The position numbers were made by a program, and so were the translations under genes. A DNA stretch of 41,919 bases, taken from assembly GCA_016222915.1 (NCBI GenBank), contig JACRQA010000049.1, forward strand, positions 1 through 41,919. The letters are read 5' to 3'. Under the pieces are notes generated by a model. It saw only the letters and a program-made list of their open reading frames with translations, searched no databases and was not told where the DNA came from. Source of the stretch: Nitrospirota bacterium (lineage in GTDB: Bacteria > Nitrospirota > Thermodesulfovibrionia > UBA6902). Each line of letters begins with the position of its first letter. The stretch's first letter is position 1. This document shows positions 34,770 to 41,919 of the stretch, piece by piece.

Positions 34770-35729
34770 ACCTCTTGCATCCTTAAATGATTCTAAAAGT
34801 TCGCTATTGCTCGGATATTTCTGAAGCAGCTCTATCAGCTTTTCCATAGCGGCAACACTATTATTCATCGATGCCATGCCCCGGTACAATAATTCAAGGC
34901 GTCTGTACTCTTCCGGGTCAAACAAAAGCTCGGCACGCCGGGTACCTCTCTGTGACGCATCGATCGCCGGGAACACCCTTTTTTCGGCCAGTTTCTTTGA
35001 GAGCACCATCTCCATATTCCACGTACCTTTGAACTCCTCAAATATGACATTATCCATAGCGCTGCCTGTATCTACCAGGATCGTCGCAAGGATTGTTATA
35101 GAGCCCATTCCCTCTACATTGCGGGCAATGCCAAAAATACGGCGCGGCACTTCAAGAGCGCCGGCAGTTACTCCCCCGGACATTGTACGCCCGCTGCCCC
35201 GGTGCTGTGCGTTATGCACGCGCGCCAGACGCGTAAGTGAATCAAGCAATATCATCACATTATGCCCTGCAACAGCTTCCTTAAAGACCTCAGCCATGAC
35301 CTTATCGACAATCTTGATATGACTTTCCTGACTATGGTCCATAGACGAGGAATAAACCCTGGCCTTCACACTGCGTGTAAAATCAGTCACCTCCTCGGGA
35401 CGCTCATCAACAAGCAGGCAATATACCTTCATGTCAGGATACCCGTTTGTTACCGCATTACTGATGTTCTTTAAAAACGTCGTCTTACCCAACCCGGGCG
35501 ATGATACCACCAGCCCACGCTGTCCCATCCCAATTGGACAAATAAGATCAAGCGCGCGGACGGACAAATCATCGCTGCCCTTCTCAAGAATAATGCGTGT
35601 ATTAGGATTAACTGCCGTACCGGCAAGAAACTTTTTCTCATCATCTGAAGCGACCCTGCGCGCCGGCGCATTGGAACGCTGCGGCGGTCGTGCTTTCCCA
35701 CGCCGCGGATTTGAACTAAACGATCTCAT
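34767..35729 (-). CDS. Rho-like hexameric ATPase lacking the primary RNA-binding domain
   Basis: The 320-residue protein aligns to the motor domain of transcription terminator Rho (about 420 residues): LICPIGMGQRGLVV, Walker A SSPGLGKTT (Lys82), LLVDERPEEVTDF, Walker B ILLDSLTRLAR (Asp163), RGSGRTMSGGV (Q-loop) and AIDASQRGTRRAELL. The N-terminal CSD/OB RNA-binding domain is absent; instead there are about 40 residues, basic and proline-rich. The ATG has a good AAGGAG site and no domain is encoded upstream, so this is the true start. The R-loop reads EFKGTWNME instead of the usual KGTGNME. It is likely a paralogue with altered RNA handling, not the main terminator. Confidence 0.88.
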   Translation of the reverse strand: MRSFSSNPRRGKARPPQRSNAPARRVASDDEKKFLAGTAVNPNTRIILEKGSDDLSVRALDLICPIGMGQRGLVVSSPGLGKTTFLKNISNAVTNGYPDMKVYCLLVDERPEEVTDFTRSVKARVYSSSMDHSQESHIKIVDKVMAEVFKEAVAGHNVMILLDSLTRLARVHNAQHRGSGRTMSGGVTAGALEVPRRIFGIARNVEGMGSITILATILVDTGSAMDNVIFEEFKGTWNMEMVLSKKLAEKRVFPAIDASQRGTRRAELLFDPEEYRRLELLYRGMASMNNSVAAMEKLIELLQKYPSNSELLESFKDARG

Positions 35730-35944
35730 ATATACTCCTTACTTTTTTAATGGTAGGTCTTCATCCCGGAGATTTTGAAAAGTTATTTCTATGCAACTCC
35801 CGGAGCTTTAAATACCTGAATATCCATAGGACGTTCATTGCCCCCTCAGTAAGTTTAGCAGATATTTCTTTTTCATGTATAGATTCTTTTTTTGTAAATA
35901 AAGTCCTGGTTCAAAATTCTACAGCAATAATAATCAGGATTATT

Positions 35945-35960
35945 TTACTCATATGAGTAA
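35945..35960. promoter_or_regulatory. 16-bp perfect palindrome between the Rho-like gene and the permease
   Basis: TTACTCATATGAGTAA is a perfect palindrome in a 340-bp AT-rich divergent spacer, and an imperfect 18-base palindrome starting GCGTGAAAGC follows at once (35961-35978). A shared operator is possible. The spacer otherwise shows no gene. Confidence 0.45.
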
Positions 35961-36069
35961 GCGTGAAAGCTTCTACGCTCGCAGGGATTGACAGTGCCAA
36001 AGATTTAGTCTAATAAATCGGCCCGTAATGAGTTCTTTATTCTTTGAGAAAGACCTTTTATAATTACCG

Positions 36070-37398
36070 ATGAATAATATGACGACCGCTCCTGAGAAAA
36101 AACTTACCCTGTTCGATTCTACGTGCATCATAGTCGGTATCATCATCGGCGCAGGCATTTACGAGACAGGCCCCATTGTGGCCGCCAGTATAGGCAGCGG
36201 AGCAGGCGTTATCGGCATATGGCTCGCCGGCGGGCTGCTGGCGCTGACCGGAGCGCTGTGTTATGCGGAACTGGCAACGGCTTATCCGCGTGAGGGCGGT
36301 GATTATGTGTATCTGAACAGGGCGTACAGCGGCGCTGCAGGTTATATTTTCGCATGGTCTCAACTGGTCATTATACGGCCCGGCGATATAGCGCTTATGG
36401 CCTTTGTCTTTGCGAGGTATGCCGGGACGCTTTATGCCCCATTTGAAAACATCACCGTAATATACGCTGCTTCGGCTGTCATCCTGCTGACAGCGATAAA
36501 CATCCTTGGCGTCAGGGGAGGGAAATGGACGCAGAACCTCTTGACCGTAATCAAGGTCTGCGGGCTGTTGGTCATTGCGGCTGCAGGGATGCTTGCCCCC
36601 GTTGTATCGAGCGCTTCAGTGCCTGTGTCCATGAAAATGGGAGGGCTTGAACTCGCGCTCATTCTTGTTCTGTTTACTTATGGCGGCTGGAACGAAATGG
36701 CCTATGTAGCAGCAGAGATCAAACGGCCTGAGAGAAATATAGTCCGGGCACTGGTAACAGGAACGGTTGCAGTCGCAGCATTATATGTGCTGGTAAATAT
36801 CACATTTCTTCACGCGCTCGGGTATGAAAAGACAGCCGCCTCCAAGGCAGTTGCAGTTGAAGCCGTTTCCGTGGTGTTTCCTGATACGGCAGGGAGGGCC
36901 GTCAGCATCCTGATATGCGTCTCAGCGCTCGGGGCAGTCAACGGTCTCATCTTTACCGGGGCGCGTATTTCATATGCGCTCGGCGCTGAACATGCGGCAT
37001 TCCGCGGCCTGGGAAGATGGAGCGGCAGCTTCGGCACGCCGGTGTGGGCGCTTGTTGCCCAGGGATGCCTGAGCCTTGCGATTGTACTCTTCGCCGGGTC
37101 TTTTATTGATACCATACTTTATACCGCCCCGGTAGTGTGGTTGTTCTTTTTGGCCGCCGGCCTGTCCGTTTTTATGCTGAGGCAAAAAGAGCCGGGCACC
37201 CCGCGTGCCTATAAGGTCACCGGTTATCCTGTGACAGTGCTTGTCTTTTGTGCCTGTTGCGTATTCATGCTGTATAGTTCCGTATCTTACGCCCTCAGGA
37301 ACAAGCCGTCCGGACTGCTTGTCATGACTGTCGTTTTGTCGGCAGGAGCAATTGTCTATTGGTTTAGTAAGATAAAAAGAAAGAGGGACAGCACATAA
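36070..37398 (+). CDS. Amino acid permease (APC superfamily)
   Basis: The 442-residue protein has about twelve membrane helices. The first helix contains IIVGIIIGAGIYETGP, the APC substrate-site signature (G-A-G-I), and helix 3 follows AELATAYPREGGDYVYLNRAYS. Later GARISYALGAEH is also typical. These are cation-coupled transporters or exchangers of amino acids or amines in the inner membrane; the substrate cannot be read from the sequence. The gene stands alone, divergent from the Rho-like gene and convergent with tadA. Confidence 0.92.
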   Translation: MNNMTTAPEKKLTLFDSTCIIVGIIIGAGIYETGPIVAASIGSGAGVIGIWLAGGLLALTGALCYAELATAYPREGGDYVYLNRAYSGAAGYIFAWSQLVIIRPGDIALMAFVFARYAGTLYAPFENITVIYAASAVILLTAINILGVRGGKWTQNLLTVIKVCGLLVIAAAGMLAPVVSSASVPVSMKMGGLELALILVLFTYGGWNEMAYVAAEIKRPERNIVRALVTGTVAVAALYVLVNITFLHALGYEKTAASKAVAVEAVSVVFPDTAGRAVSILICVSALGAVNGLIFTGARISYALGAEHAAFRGLGRWSGSFGTPVWALVAQGCLSLAIVLFAGSFIDTILYTAPVVWLFFLAAGLSVFMLRQKEPGTPRAYKVTGYPVTVLVFCACCVFMLYSSVSYALRNKPSGLLVMTVVLSAGAIVYWFSKIKRKRDST

Positions 37399-37426
37399 AA
37401 GTCCTGGTTATCAAGAATGAAGAGAC

Positions 37427-37879
37427 TCATCTGCGCAGCCTGAAAAATTCTTTCAGTATCTCAGCGCATTCATGTTCCAGTACGCCCGAGACGACCCTGA
37501 TCTGATGATTAAGCCCAGGATCGTGCAATAGCTGATACCGGCTGTTGACCGCGCCGAATCTTTCATCTTTGCACCCGTAAACCAGCCTTCCCAGCCTCGC
37601 GTTTATCATGGCCCCGGCGCACATCACGCACGGTTCTTTAGTAACGTAAAGGGTCGCGTCCGTCATCCGCCACTCACTTCCCCTTGTCGCCGCGTCCCGT
37701 ATAACCAGTAATTCCGCATGAGCGGTCGGATCATTTGTGGACTCTTTACTGTTATGGGCCGAGGCAATGACCTTATCATCCAGCACAAGGACCGAGCCTA
37801 CCGGTACCTCGGCTTTTTCGTTTGCAGCCTCTGCCTCTTTAAGGGCAAGGCGCATGAAATATTCGTCCCTCTCACTCAT
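37427..37879 (-). CDS. tadA: tRNA-specific adenosine deaminase
   Basis: TadA converts adenosine 34 to inosine in the tRNA anticodon. The 150-residue protein has the zinc-deaminase motif HAELLVIRDAA and PCVMCAGAM with the zinc ligands and catalytic Glu, plus ARLGRLVYGCKDERFGA near the C-terminus. Its ATG follows the stop of a 30-residue Cys-rich ORF after one extra in-frame stop codon, and the site has no clear Shine-Dalgarno of its own, so coupling to that ORF is possible. Confidence 0.95.
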   Translation of the reverse strand: MSERDEYFMRLALKEAEAANEKAEVPVGSVLVLDDKVIASAHNSKESTNDPTAHAELLVIRDAATRGSEWRMTDATLYVTKEPCVMCAGAMINARLGRLVYGCKDERFGAVNSRYQLLHDPGLNHQIRVVSGVLEHECAEILKEFFRLRR

Positions 37880-37882
37880 TTA

Positions 37883-37975
37883 TTATCGACTGCAGATGTG
37901 TCCGCATTCAGCGCAGCATCTACATTCTTCAATGGGCCTTTCGCAAACATGGCAGATTTCATCTTTATTTTCCAT
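37883..37975 (-). CDS. Very small Cys-rich ORF next to tadA, 30 residues
   Basis: The ORF encodes seven cysteines in 30 residues (positions 8, 11, 18, 20, 21, 24 and 28) plus His9 and His26, with CHVC and CAEC pairs typical of zinc ribbons. It ends in two stop codons (TAATAA) and tadA starts at once. No clear Shine-Dalgarno precedes its ATG. The ordered CxxC spacing is unlikely by chance, which argues for a real peptide, probably binding zinc or an Fe-S cluster. It is too short for family recognition. Confidence 0.5.
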   Translation of the reverse strand: MENKDEICHVCERPIEECRCCAECGHICSR

Positions 37976-38033
37976 AGCTGATAAAACTGTTTCAGCATAA
38001 CCCAGCGCATTGGTCCAAATCAAGAGAAGCGTA

Positions 38034-38061
38034 TAAGAGTTATGAGGTAAGAGATAAGGGC
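38034..38061. repeat. Degenerate 7-bp repeat upstream of the repeat-protein gene
   Basis: TAAGAGT, TATGAGG, TAAGAGA and TAAGGGC lie end to end. The remaining 37976-38292 gap holds a possible promoter and nothing else I can support. Confidence 0.45.
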
Positions 38062-38104
38062 TTGGAAGAGTCAGATCGGGTCCCGCCCTGATTATTTTCT
38101 TGAT

Positions 38105-38133
38105 TTGACAACAATTATGTGCTTTAATATTTC
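38105..38133 (+). promoter_or_regulatory. Possible promoter of the repeat-protein gene
   Basis: A consensus TTGACA (38105-38110) is followed after 17 bases by TATTTC, a poor -10. A better-looking TAATAT lies at 14 bases, which is too close. The gene starts about 160 bases downstream. Confidence 0.3.
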
Positions 38134-38292
38134 ATCATCGGCAGGTTCCTTATTTAATCCGGGGCATCAAAAGCAACACTTTTTCAATAGCATAAGACAA
38201 GATATTTCTCTAAAGGGAGTTGCAGGGCATTCTTTTATCGCGTCAGCTCACTTTTGATTCATTATAAACGTTCTTGAGGGAGGAACATATAT

Positions 38293-41200
38293 ATGAAGAT
38301 CGGGACCCGTCAAAAAGACCTTTCAGGTAGAAATCAAGCCGTGAAGTTTTTGTTTCCATTGTCTTTGCTTGCTGCCTTTCTTTTTGCCTTTTCGGCATCG
38401 GCATTTGCAGCATGGACAACCGAGGCGGTAGATGCGCCAAAGAATTTTTCCAATATGTCTCAGCGATCGATAGCGATAGACAAAATAACAGGCAGGCCTC
38501 ACATTGCGTATGGAAGGGACCATTTATACCATGCCTATCATGATGGGACACAATGGCAGTATGAAACTGTTGACGGTTCTTCCGGGGTAGGTGAGTATGC
38601 ATCTATCGCCATGGGTTCAAATAATAAAATCCATATCAGCTATTTTGACAATACGTACGGTAATCTCAAGTATGCAACCAATGCTTCGGGCTCGTGGGTA
38701 GCGTCTACTATAGATTCAACGCCGGCTGTGGGAAAGTACACATCAATAGCTGTTGATACAAACGACAAGGTGCATATCAGTTATTACAACTATTCAACTC
38801 TTGATTTAAAGTATGCGACCAATGCTTCAGGCTCGTGGGTAACATCTACGATAGATTCGGCACTCGATGTGGGAAGCTACTCATCTATCGCAATGGATTC
38901 AAGCAACAATGTGCATATCAGTTATTATGATGCTTCATACAAAGACCTCAAGTACGCGACCAATGCTTCAGGCTCGTGGGTAAAGTCTTCGATAGATTCA
39001 ACAGCGACTGTGGGAATGTACACATCGATAGCTGTTGATACAAACAACAAGGCGCATATCAGCTATTTTGACTTTACAAATTTCAACCTTAAATATGCGA
39101 CCAATGCTTCAGGCTCGTGGGGAACATCTACGATAGATTCGACAGTATATGTGGGATGGTACACATCGATTGCTGTTGATACAAACAACAAGGCGCATAT
39201 CAGCTATTGCAACTATTCAACTCTTGATTTAAAGTATGCGACTAATGCCTCAGGCTCTTGGGTAAAGTCTACGATAGATTCTGCAGACGATGTGGGGCGG
39301 TACTCTTCGATAGCACTTGATACAAGCAACAAGGTGCACATCAGCTATTTTGACTTTACAAATTTTAACCTTAAATATGCGACCAATGCCTCGGGCGTAT
39401 GGGTAACATCTGCAATAGATTCGGCAGAATATGTGGGAGGACATTCATCCATCGCCCTTGATTCAAACAACAAAGCGCATATCAGCTATTTTGACTTTAC
39501 GAACGAGGACCTCAAGTATTCAACGAATGCCTCAGGCTCATGGGTAACATCCACGATAGATTCGGCAGGTAGTGTGGGGTGGTACTCCTCGATAGCCCTT
39601 GATTCAAACAACAAGGCGCATATCAGCTATTTTGACAATACGAACCAGGCCCTCAACCTCAAGTATGCGACCAATGCCTCAGGCGCATGGGTAACCTCTA
39701 CAATAGATTCGACACCATATGTGGGGACAAATAGCTCAATCGCCCTTGATTCAAACAACAAGGTGCATATCAGCTATTATGACCGATCGAATTATGACCT
39801 CAAATATGCGACTAATGCCTCAGGCGAGTGGGTAAAGTCTACTATAGATTCGGCAGGGGATGTGGGAGAGTCCACATCCTTAGCCATTGATGCAAACAAC
39901 AGGGTGCATATCAGCTATTTTGATTATACGAACCAGGACCTCAAGTATGCGACCAATGCCTCAGGCGCATGGGTAACGTCTACGATAGATTCAACAGGAA
40001 GAGTGGGAATGTCCACATCCATAGCCATTGATGCAAACAACAGGGTGCATATCAGCTATTATGATTATACGAACCAGGACCTCAAGTATGCCACCAATGC
40101 CTCAGGCTCGTGGGTAACATCCATGATAGATACGGCAGGCGCAAACTACTCATCTATCGCAATAGATTCAAGCAACAAGGCGCATATCAGCTATTATGAT
40201 GCAAGCAACCTCAAATATGTGACCAATGCATCAGGCTCATGGGTAAAGTCTACGATAGATTCAACAGGTGATGTGGGATCGTATACCTCTATGGCACTTG
40301 ATATATACGGCAATGCGCATATCAGTTATTGTGATGCTTCAAACTATGACCTAAAATATGCGACCAACTACTCACCCCACGCTGACGACGACGGAGATGG
40401 TTATACTGAAAATCAGGGGGACTGCAATGATTCCAAGCCGGCTATAAACCCGGCGGCAGTGGAAGTATGCGACGGGATGGACAATAATTGCGACGGACAG
40501 AGGGATGAGGGTTTTCTCGCAGATACGTATTATGATGATATTGACAATGACGGGTATGGAAGCCCGGCAAGAGTCATTGTCTTATGCGCGCAGTTTCCCG
40601 GTTATGTTACAGACAATACGGATTGTAATGATTACGATTCAAATATTTTTCCCGGCGCTCAGGATTTGTGCGATGGCATAGATAACGACTGCTCGGGCGG
40701 TGTTGATGAAATTTATGATGCTGACGGAGACGGATACGGATCGTGCTTTGATTGCAATGACAGCGACCCTGCAGTAAATCCCGGGATACAGGAAATACTT
40801 TATGACGGTCTGGACAATGATTGCAATGCAGCCACCTTAGATGATGATCTGGACAGGGACGGATATGAGCATTCAGCGGATTGTAATGACGCGAATCCGG
40901 CGATAAATCCGGGTGTTTCTGAAGTGCCTGCCAATTGTGTTGATGATGATTGCAATCCTGCAACGTCGGACATAGCGGCAAATCCGGGCGGATGGGCTAT
41001 CGAATGCATCGACCGCAATCACTTTTTTGGACACACCTCAATAGCCGTAGATTCAAATAACAAGCTGCATATCATTTATTATGATGCTTCGGACTATGAC
41101 CTCAAATATGCGACCAATGCATCCGGATCATGGCTCATGTCCGTCATAGATTCTGCCGGAAGCACTGGGAATAGATCCTTAGCTGTTGATTCTGATAATA

Positions 41201-41919
41201 ATGCCCACATAATCTACTATGATTCCTCCGGCGACGATCTTAAATATGCAACCAATGCGTCCGGATCATGGGTCACGTCGGTTATAGATTCTGCAGGAGA
41301 CGTTGGGAGTAATAATTCAATAGCTTTGGATTCAACAGGTAAAGTACACATTAGTTATCAGGACAAAACTAATATGGACCTTAAATACGCCACCAATGCG
41401 TCAGGCTCATGGGTCACAGCAGCAATTGATTCCATCGGGAACGTGGGTTTATATACATCGATAGCAATTGACTCAAACAATAAGGCCCATATCAGCTATT
41501 TTGATTTGTCCAATTATGACTTAAGATACGCGACCAATGCATCAGGTTCATGGGTGATAACCACATTAGACTGGGAATCCGATGTAGGCAGGTATTCTTC
41601 CATCGCTGTTGATTCAAACAACAAGATACATATCAGTTACACTAATAACACCTCTTATGATTTAAAGTATGCGACCAATGCATCCGGTTTATGGATCACC
41701 TCTACATTAGATTCTATAGGGAGCGTAGGTAATGATTCTTCCATCGCCGTTGATTCAAACGACAAGGCGCATATAAGTTATTGGGATGGAACTAACTCAG
41801 ACTTAAAGTATGCGACCAATGCATCCGGTCCATGGGTCACCTCTACATTAGATTCTACAGGGAGCACAGGCAATGATCCTTCCATGGTTGTTGATTCATG
41901 CAACAACATATATATCAGC
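38293..41919 (+). CDS. Secreted repeat protein with MopE-like metal-binding region (partial, runs off the window)
   Basis: An uninterrupted frame of 1209 codons starts at ATG 38293 after GGAGG and is still open at the window end. Residues 1-40 are a signal peptide with a basic start and a cut after AFA. Then come about thirteen repeats of 47 residues (141 bases) with the consensus YATNASGSWVTSTIDSAG...SSIALDSNNKAHISYYD. Residues about 697-903 hold MopE-type putative metal-binding repeats (DGDGY, DCND, CDGxDNNCDG), rich in Asp and Cys. At least six more 47-residue repeats follow. The repeats resemble beta-propeller or sialidase-like blades, so the chain may form one or two propellers split by a metal-binding module. 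Neighbouring DNA repeats are very alike, which suggests recent duplication. Confidence 0.85.
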   Translation, partial: MKIGTRQKDLSGRNQAVKFLFPLSLLAAFLFAFSASAFAAWTTEAVDAPKNFSNMSQRSIAIDKITGRPHIAYGRDHLYHAYHDGTQWQYETVDGSSGVGEYASIAMGSNNKIHISYFDNTYGNLKYATNASGSWVASTIDSTPAVGKYTSIAVDTNDKVHISYYNYSTLDLKYATNASGSWVTSTIDSALDVGSYSSIAMDSSNNVHISYYDASYKDLKYATNASGSWVKSSIDSTATVGMYTSIAVDTNNKAHISYFDFTNFNLKYATNASGSWGTSTIDSTVYVGWYTSIAVDTNNKAHISYCNYSTLDLKYATNASGSWVKSTIDSADDVGRYSSIALDTSNKVHISYFDFTNFNLKYATNASGVWVTSAIDSAEYVGGHSSIALDSNNKAHISYFDFTNEDLKYSTNASGSWVTSTIDSAGSVGWYSSIALDSNNKAHISYFDNTNQALNLKYATNASGAWVTSTIDSTPYVGTNSSIALDSNNKVHISYYDRSNYDLKYATNASGEWVKSTIDSAGDVGESTSLAIDANNRVHISYFDYTNQDLKYATNASGAWVTSTIDSTGRVGMSTSIAIDANNRVHISYYDYTNQDLKYATNASGSWVTSMIDTAGANYSSIAIDSSNKAHISYYDASNLKYVTNASGSWVKSTIDSTGDVGSYTSMALDIYGNAHISYCDASNYDLKYATNYSPHADDDGDGYTENQGDCNDSKPAINPAAVEVCDGMDNNCDGQRDEGFLADTYYDDIDNDGYGSPARVIVLCAQFPGYVTDNTDCNDYDSNIFPGAQDLCDGIDNDCSGGVDEIYDADGDGYGSCFDCNDSDPAVNPGIQEILYDGLDNDCNAATLDDDLDRDGYEHSADCNDANPAINPGVSEVPANCVDDDCNPATSDIAANPGGWAIECIDRNHFFGHTSIAVDSNNKLHIIYYDASDYDLKYATNASGSWLMSVIDSAGSTGNRSLAVDSDNNAHIIYYDSSGDDLKYATNASGSWVTSVIDSAGDVGSNNSIALDSTGKVHISYQDKTNMDLKYATNASGSWVTAAIDSIGNVGLYTSIAIDSNNKAHISYFDLSNYDLRYATNASGSWVITTLDWESDVGRYSSIAVDSNNKIHISYTNNTSYDLKYATNASGLWITSTLDSIGSVGNDSSIAVDSNDKAHISYWDGTNSDLKYATNASGPWVTSTLDSTGSTGNDPSMVVDSCNNIYIS
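38671..40374 (+). repeat. First block of 141-bp coding tandem repeats (about 13 units)
   Basis: The phrase TATGCGACCAATGC recurs about every 141 bases, with the companion phrase CATATCAGCTATT between. Units at 38809 and 38950 are exactly 141 bases apart; a few units differ by some codons. Confidence 0.85.
41040..41919 (+). repeat. Second block of 141-bp coding tandem repeats (6 or more units)
   Basis: The same protein repeat resumes after the metal-binding region, but with different codon choice (for example GCATCCGG and TCCATCGCC), so it is an older or separately expanded block. It continues past the window end. Confidence 0.8.

Noticed and set aside
38243-38602. Minus-strand open frames opposite the repeat protein (also 39250-39444 and 40607-41018)
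   Set aside because: They mirror the repetitive coding strand, have no ribosome sites and no family-like sequence.
38671-41919. Regular 141-bp repeats as a CRISPR or minisatellite array
   Set aside because: The whole stretch is one open coding frame; the period is a multiple of three and the protein repeat is conserved better than the DNA.

Overview
The window reads as a chromosomal segment of a free-living, Gram-negative-type bacterium of medium GC content. Gene content (DUF4416, IspD/IspF, a YacL-type PIN/TRAM protein, HtrA, Fe-S-type PurF, RibE/RibBA/RibH/NusB, long PurC, MopE-like metal-binding repeats) and the many short palindromic and heptanucleotide repeats would suit a Nitrospirota-like or deltaproteobacterial-like lineage. 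That placement is inference; no rRNA or tRNA gene is present to test it.

Layout. 1-6.6 kb, mostly minus strand: a gene tail, DUF4416, a membrane acyltransferase with an SGNH domain, a TlpA thioredoxin with a QueG-like Fe-S protein, ispD-ispF, and a PIN/TRAM protein. 6.6-9.5 kb: an HtrA protease with a promoter predicting a leaderless mRNA, divergent from a broken bioA. 9.5-16.7 kb: a small unknown gene, a large PurL peppered with in-frame repeats, a PIN toxin-antitoxin pair, an orphan, and purF. 16.8-20.8 kb: a transglutaminase-fold protein with Ser in place of the catalytic Cys, translationally coupled to an ABC ATPase, followed by a large permease. 20.9-23.8 kb: a secreted alkaline phosphatase with two Calx-beta-like repeats. 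24.3-30.7 kb: a same-strand run ROK kinase-lepA-lepB-ribE-ribBA-ribH-nusB, with nusB lacking its N-terminus. 30.7-35.7 kb: a small coiled-coil-like protein, purB, NYN protein, long-form purC, and a Rho-like ATPase without the primary RNA-binding domain. 36-38 kb: an amino-acid permease, tadA, and a 30-residue Cys-rich ORF next to tadA. 38.3 kb to the end: a secreted repeat protein (at least 1209 residues) with about nineteen 47-residue repeats interrupted by MopE-like metal-binding repeats; it runs off the window.

How genes work together. purL, purF, purB and purC are all purine biosynthesis genes but lie scattered among unrelated genes. ribE-ribBA-ribH form a riboflavin cluster. ispD-ispF overlap and belong to the MEP isoprenoid pathway. 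lepA-lepB link translation and secretion.

The most unusual theme is repeats acting on genes. A GTAGGGGC...GCCCCTAC palindrome family sits in four places: it supplies the stop codons of both purB and the NYN gene, marks the point where the start of nusB is missing, and lies in frame in purL. Degenerate 7-bp tandem repeats lie in purL at five sites and at several gene edges. Two MITE-like elements share the terminal sequence ATAATGCAGGCG. No CRISPR array, prophage or transposase gene is visible.
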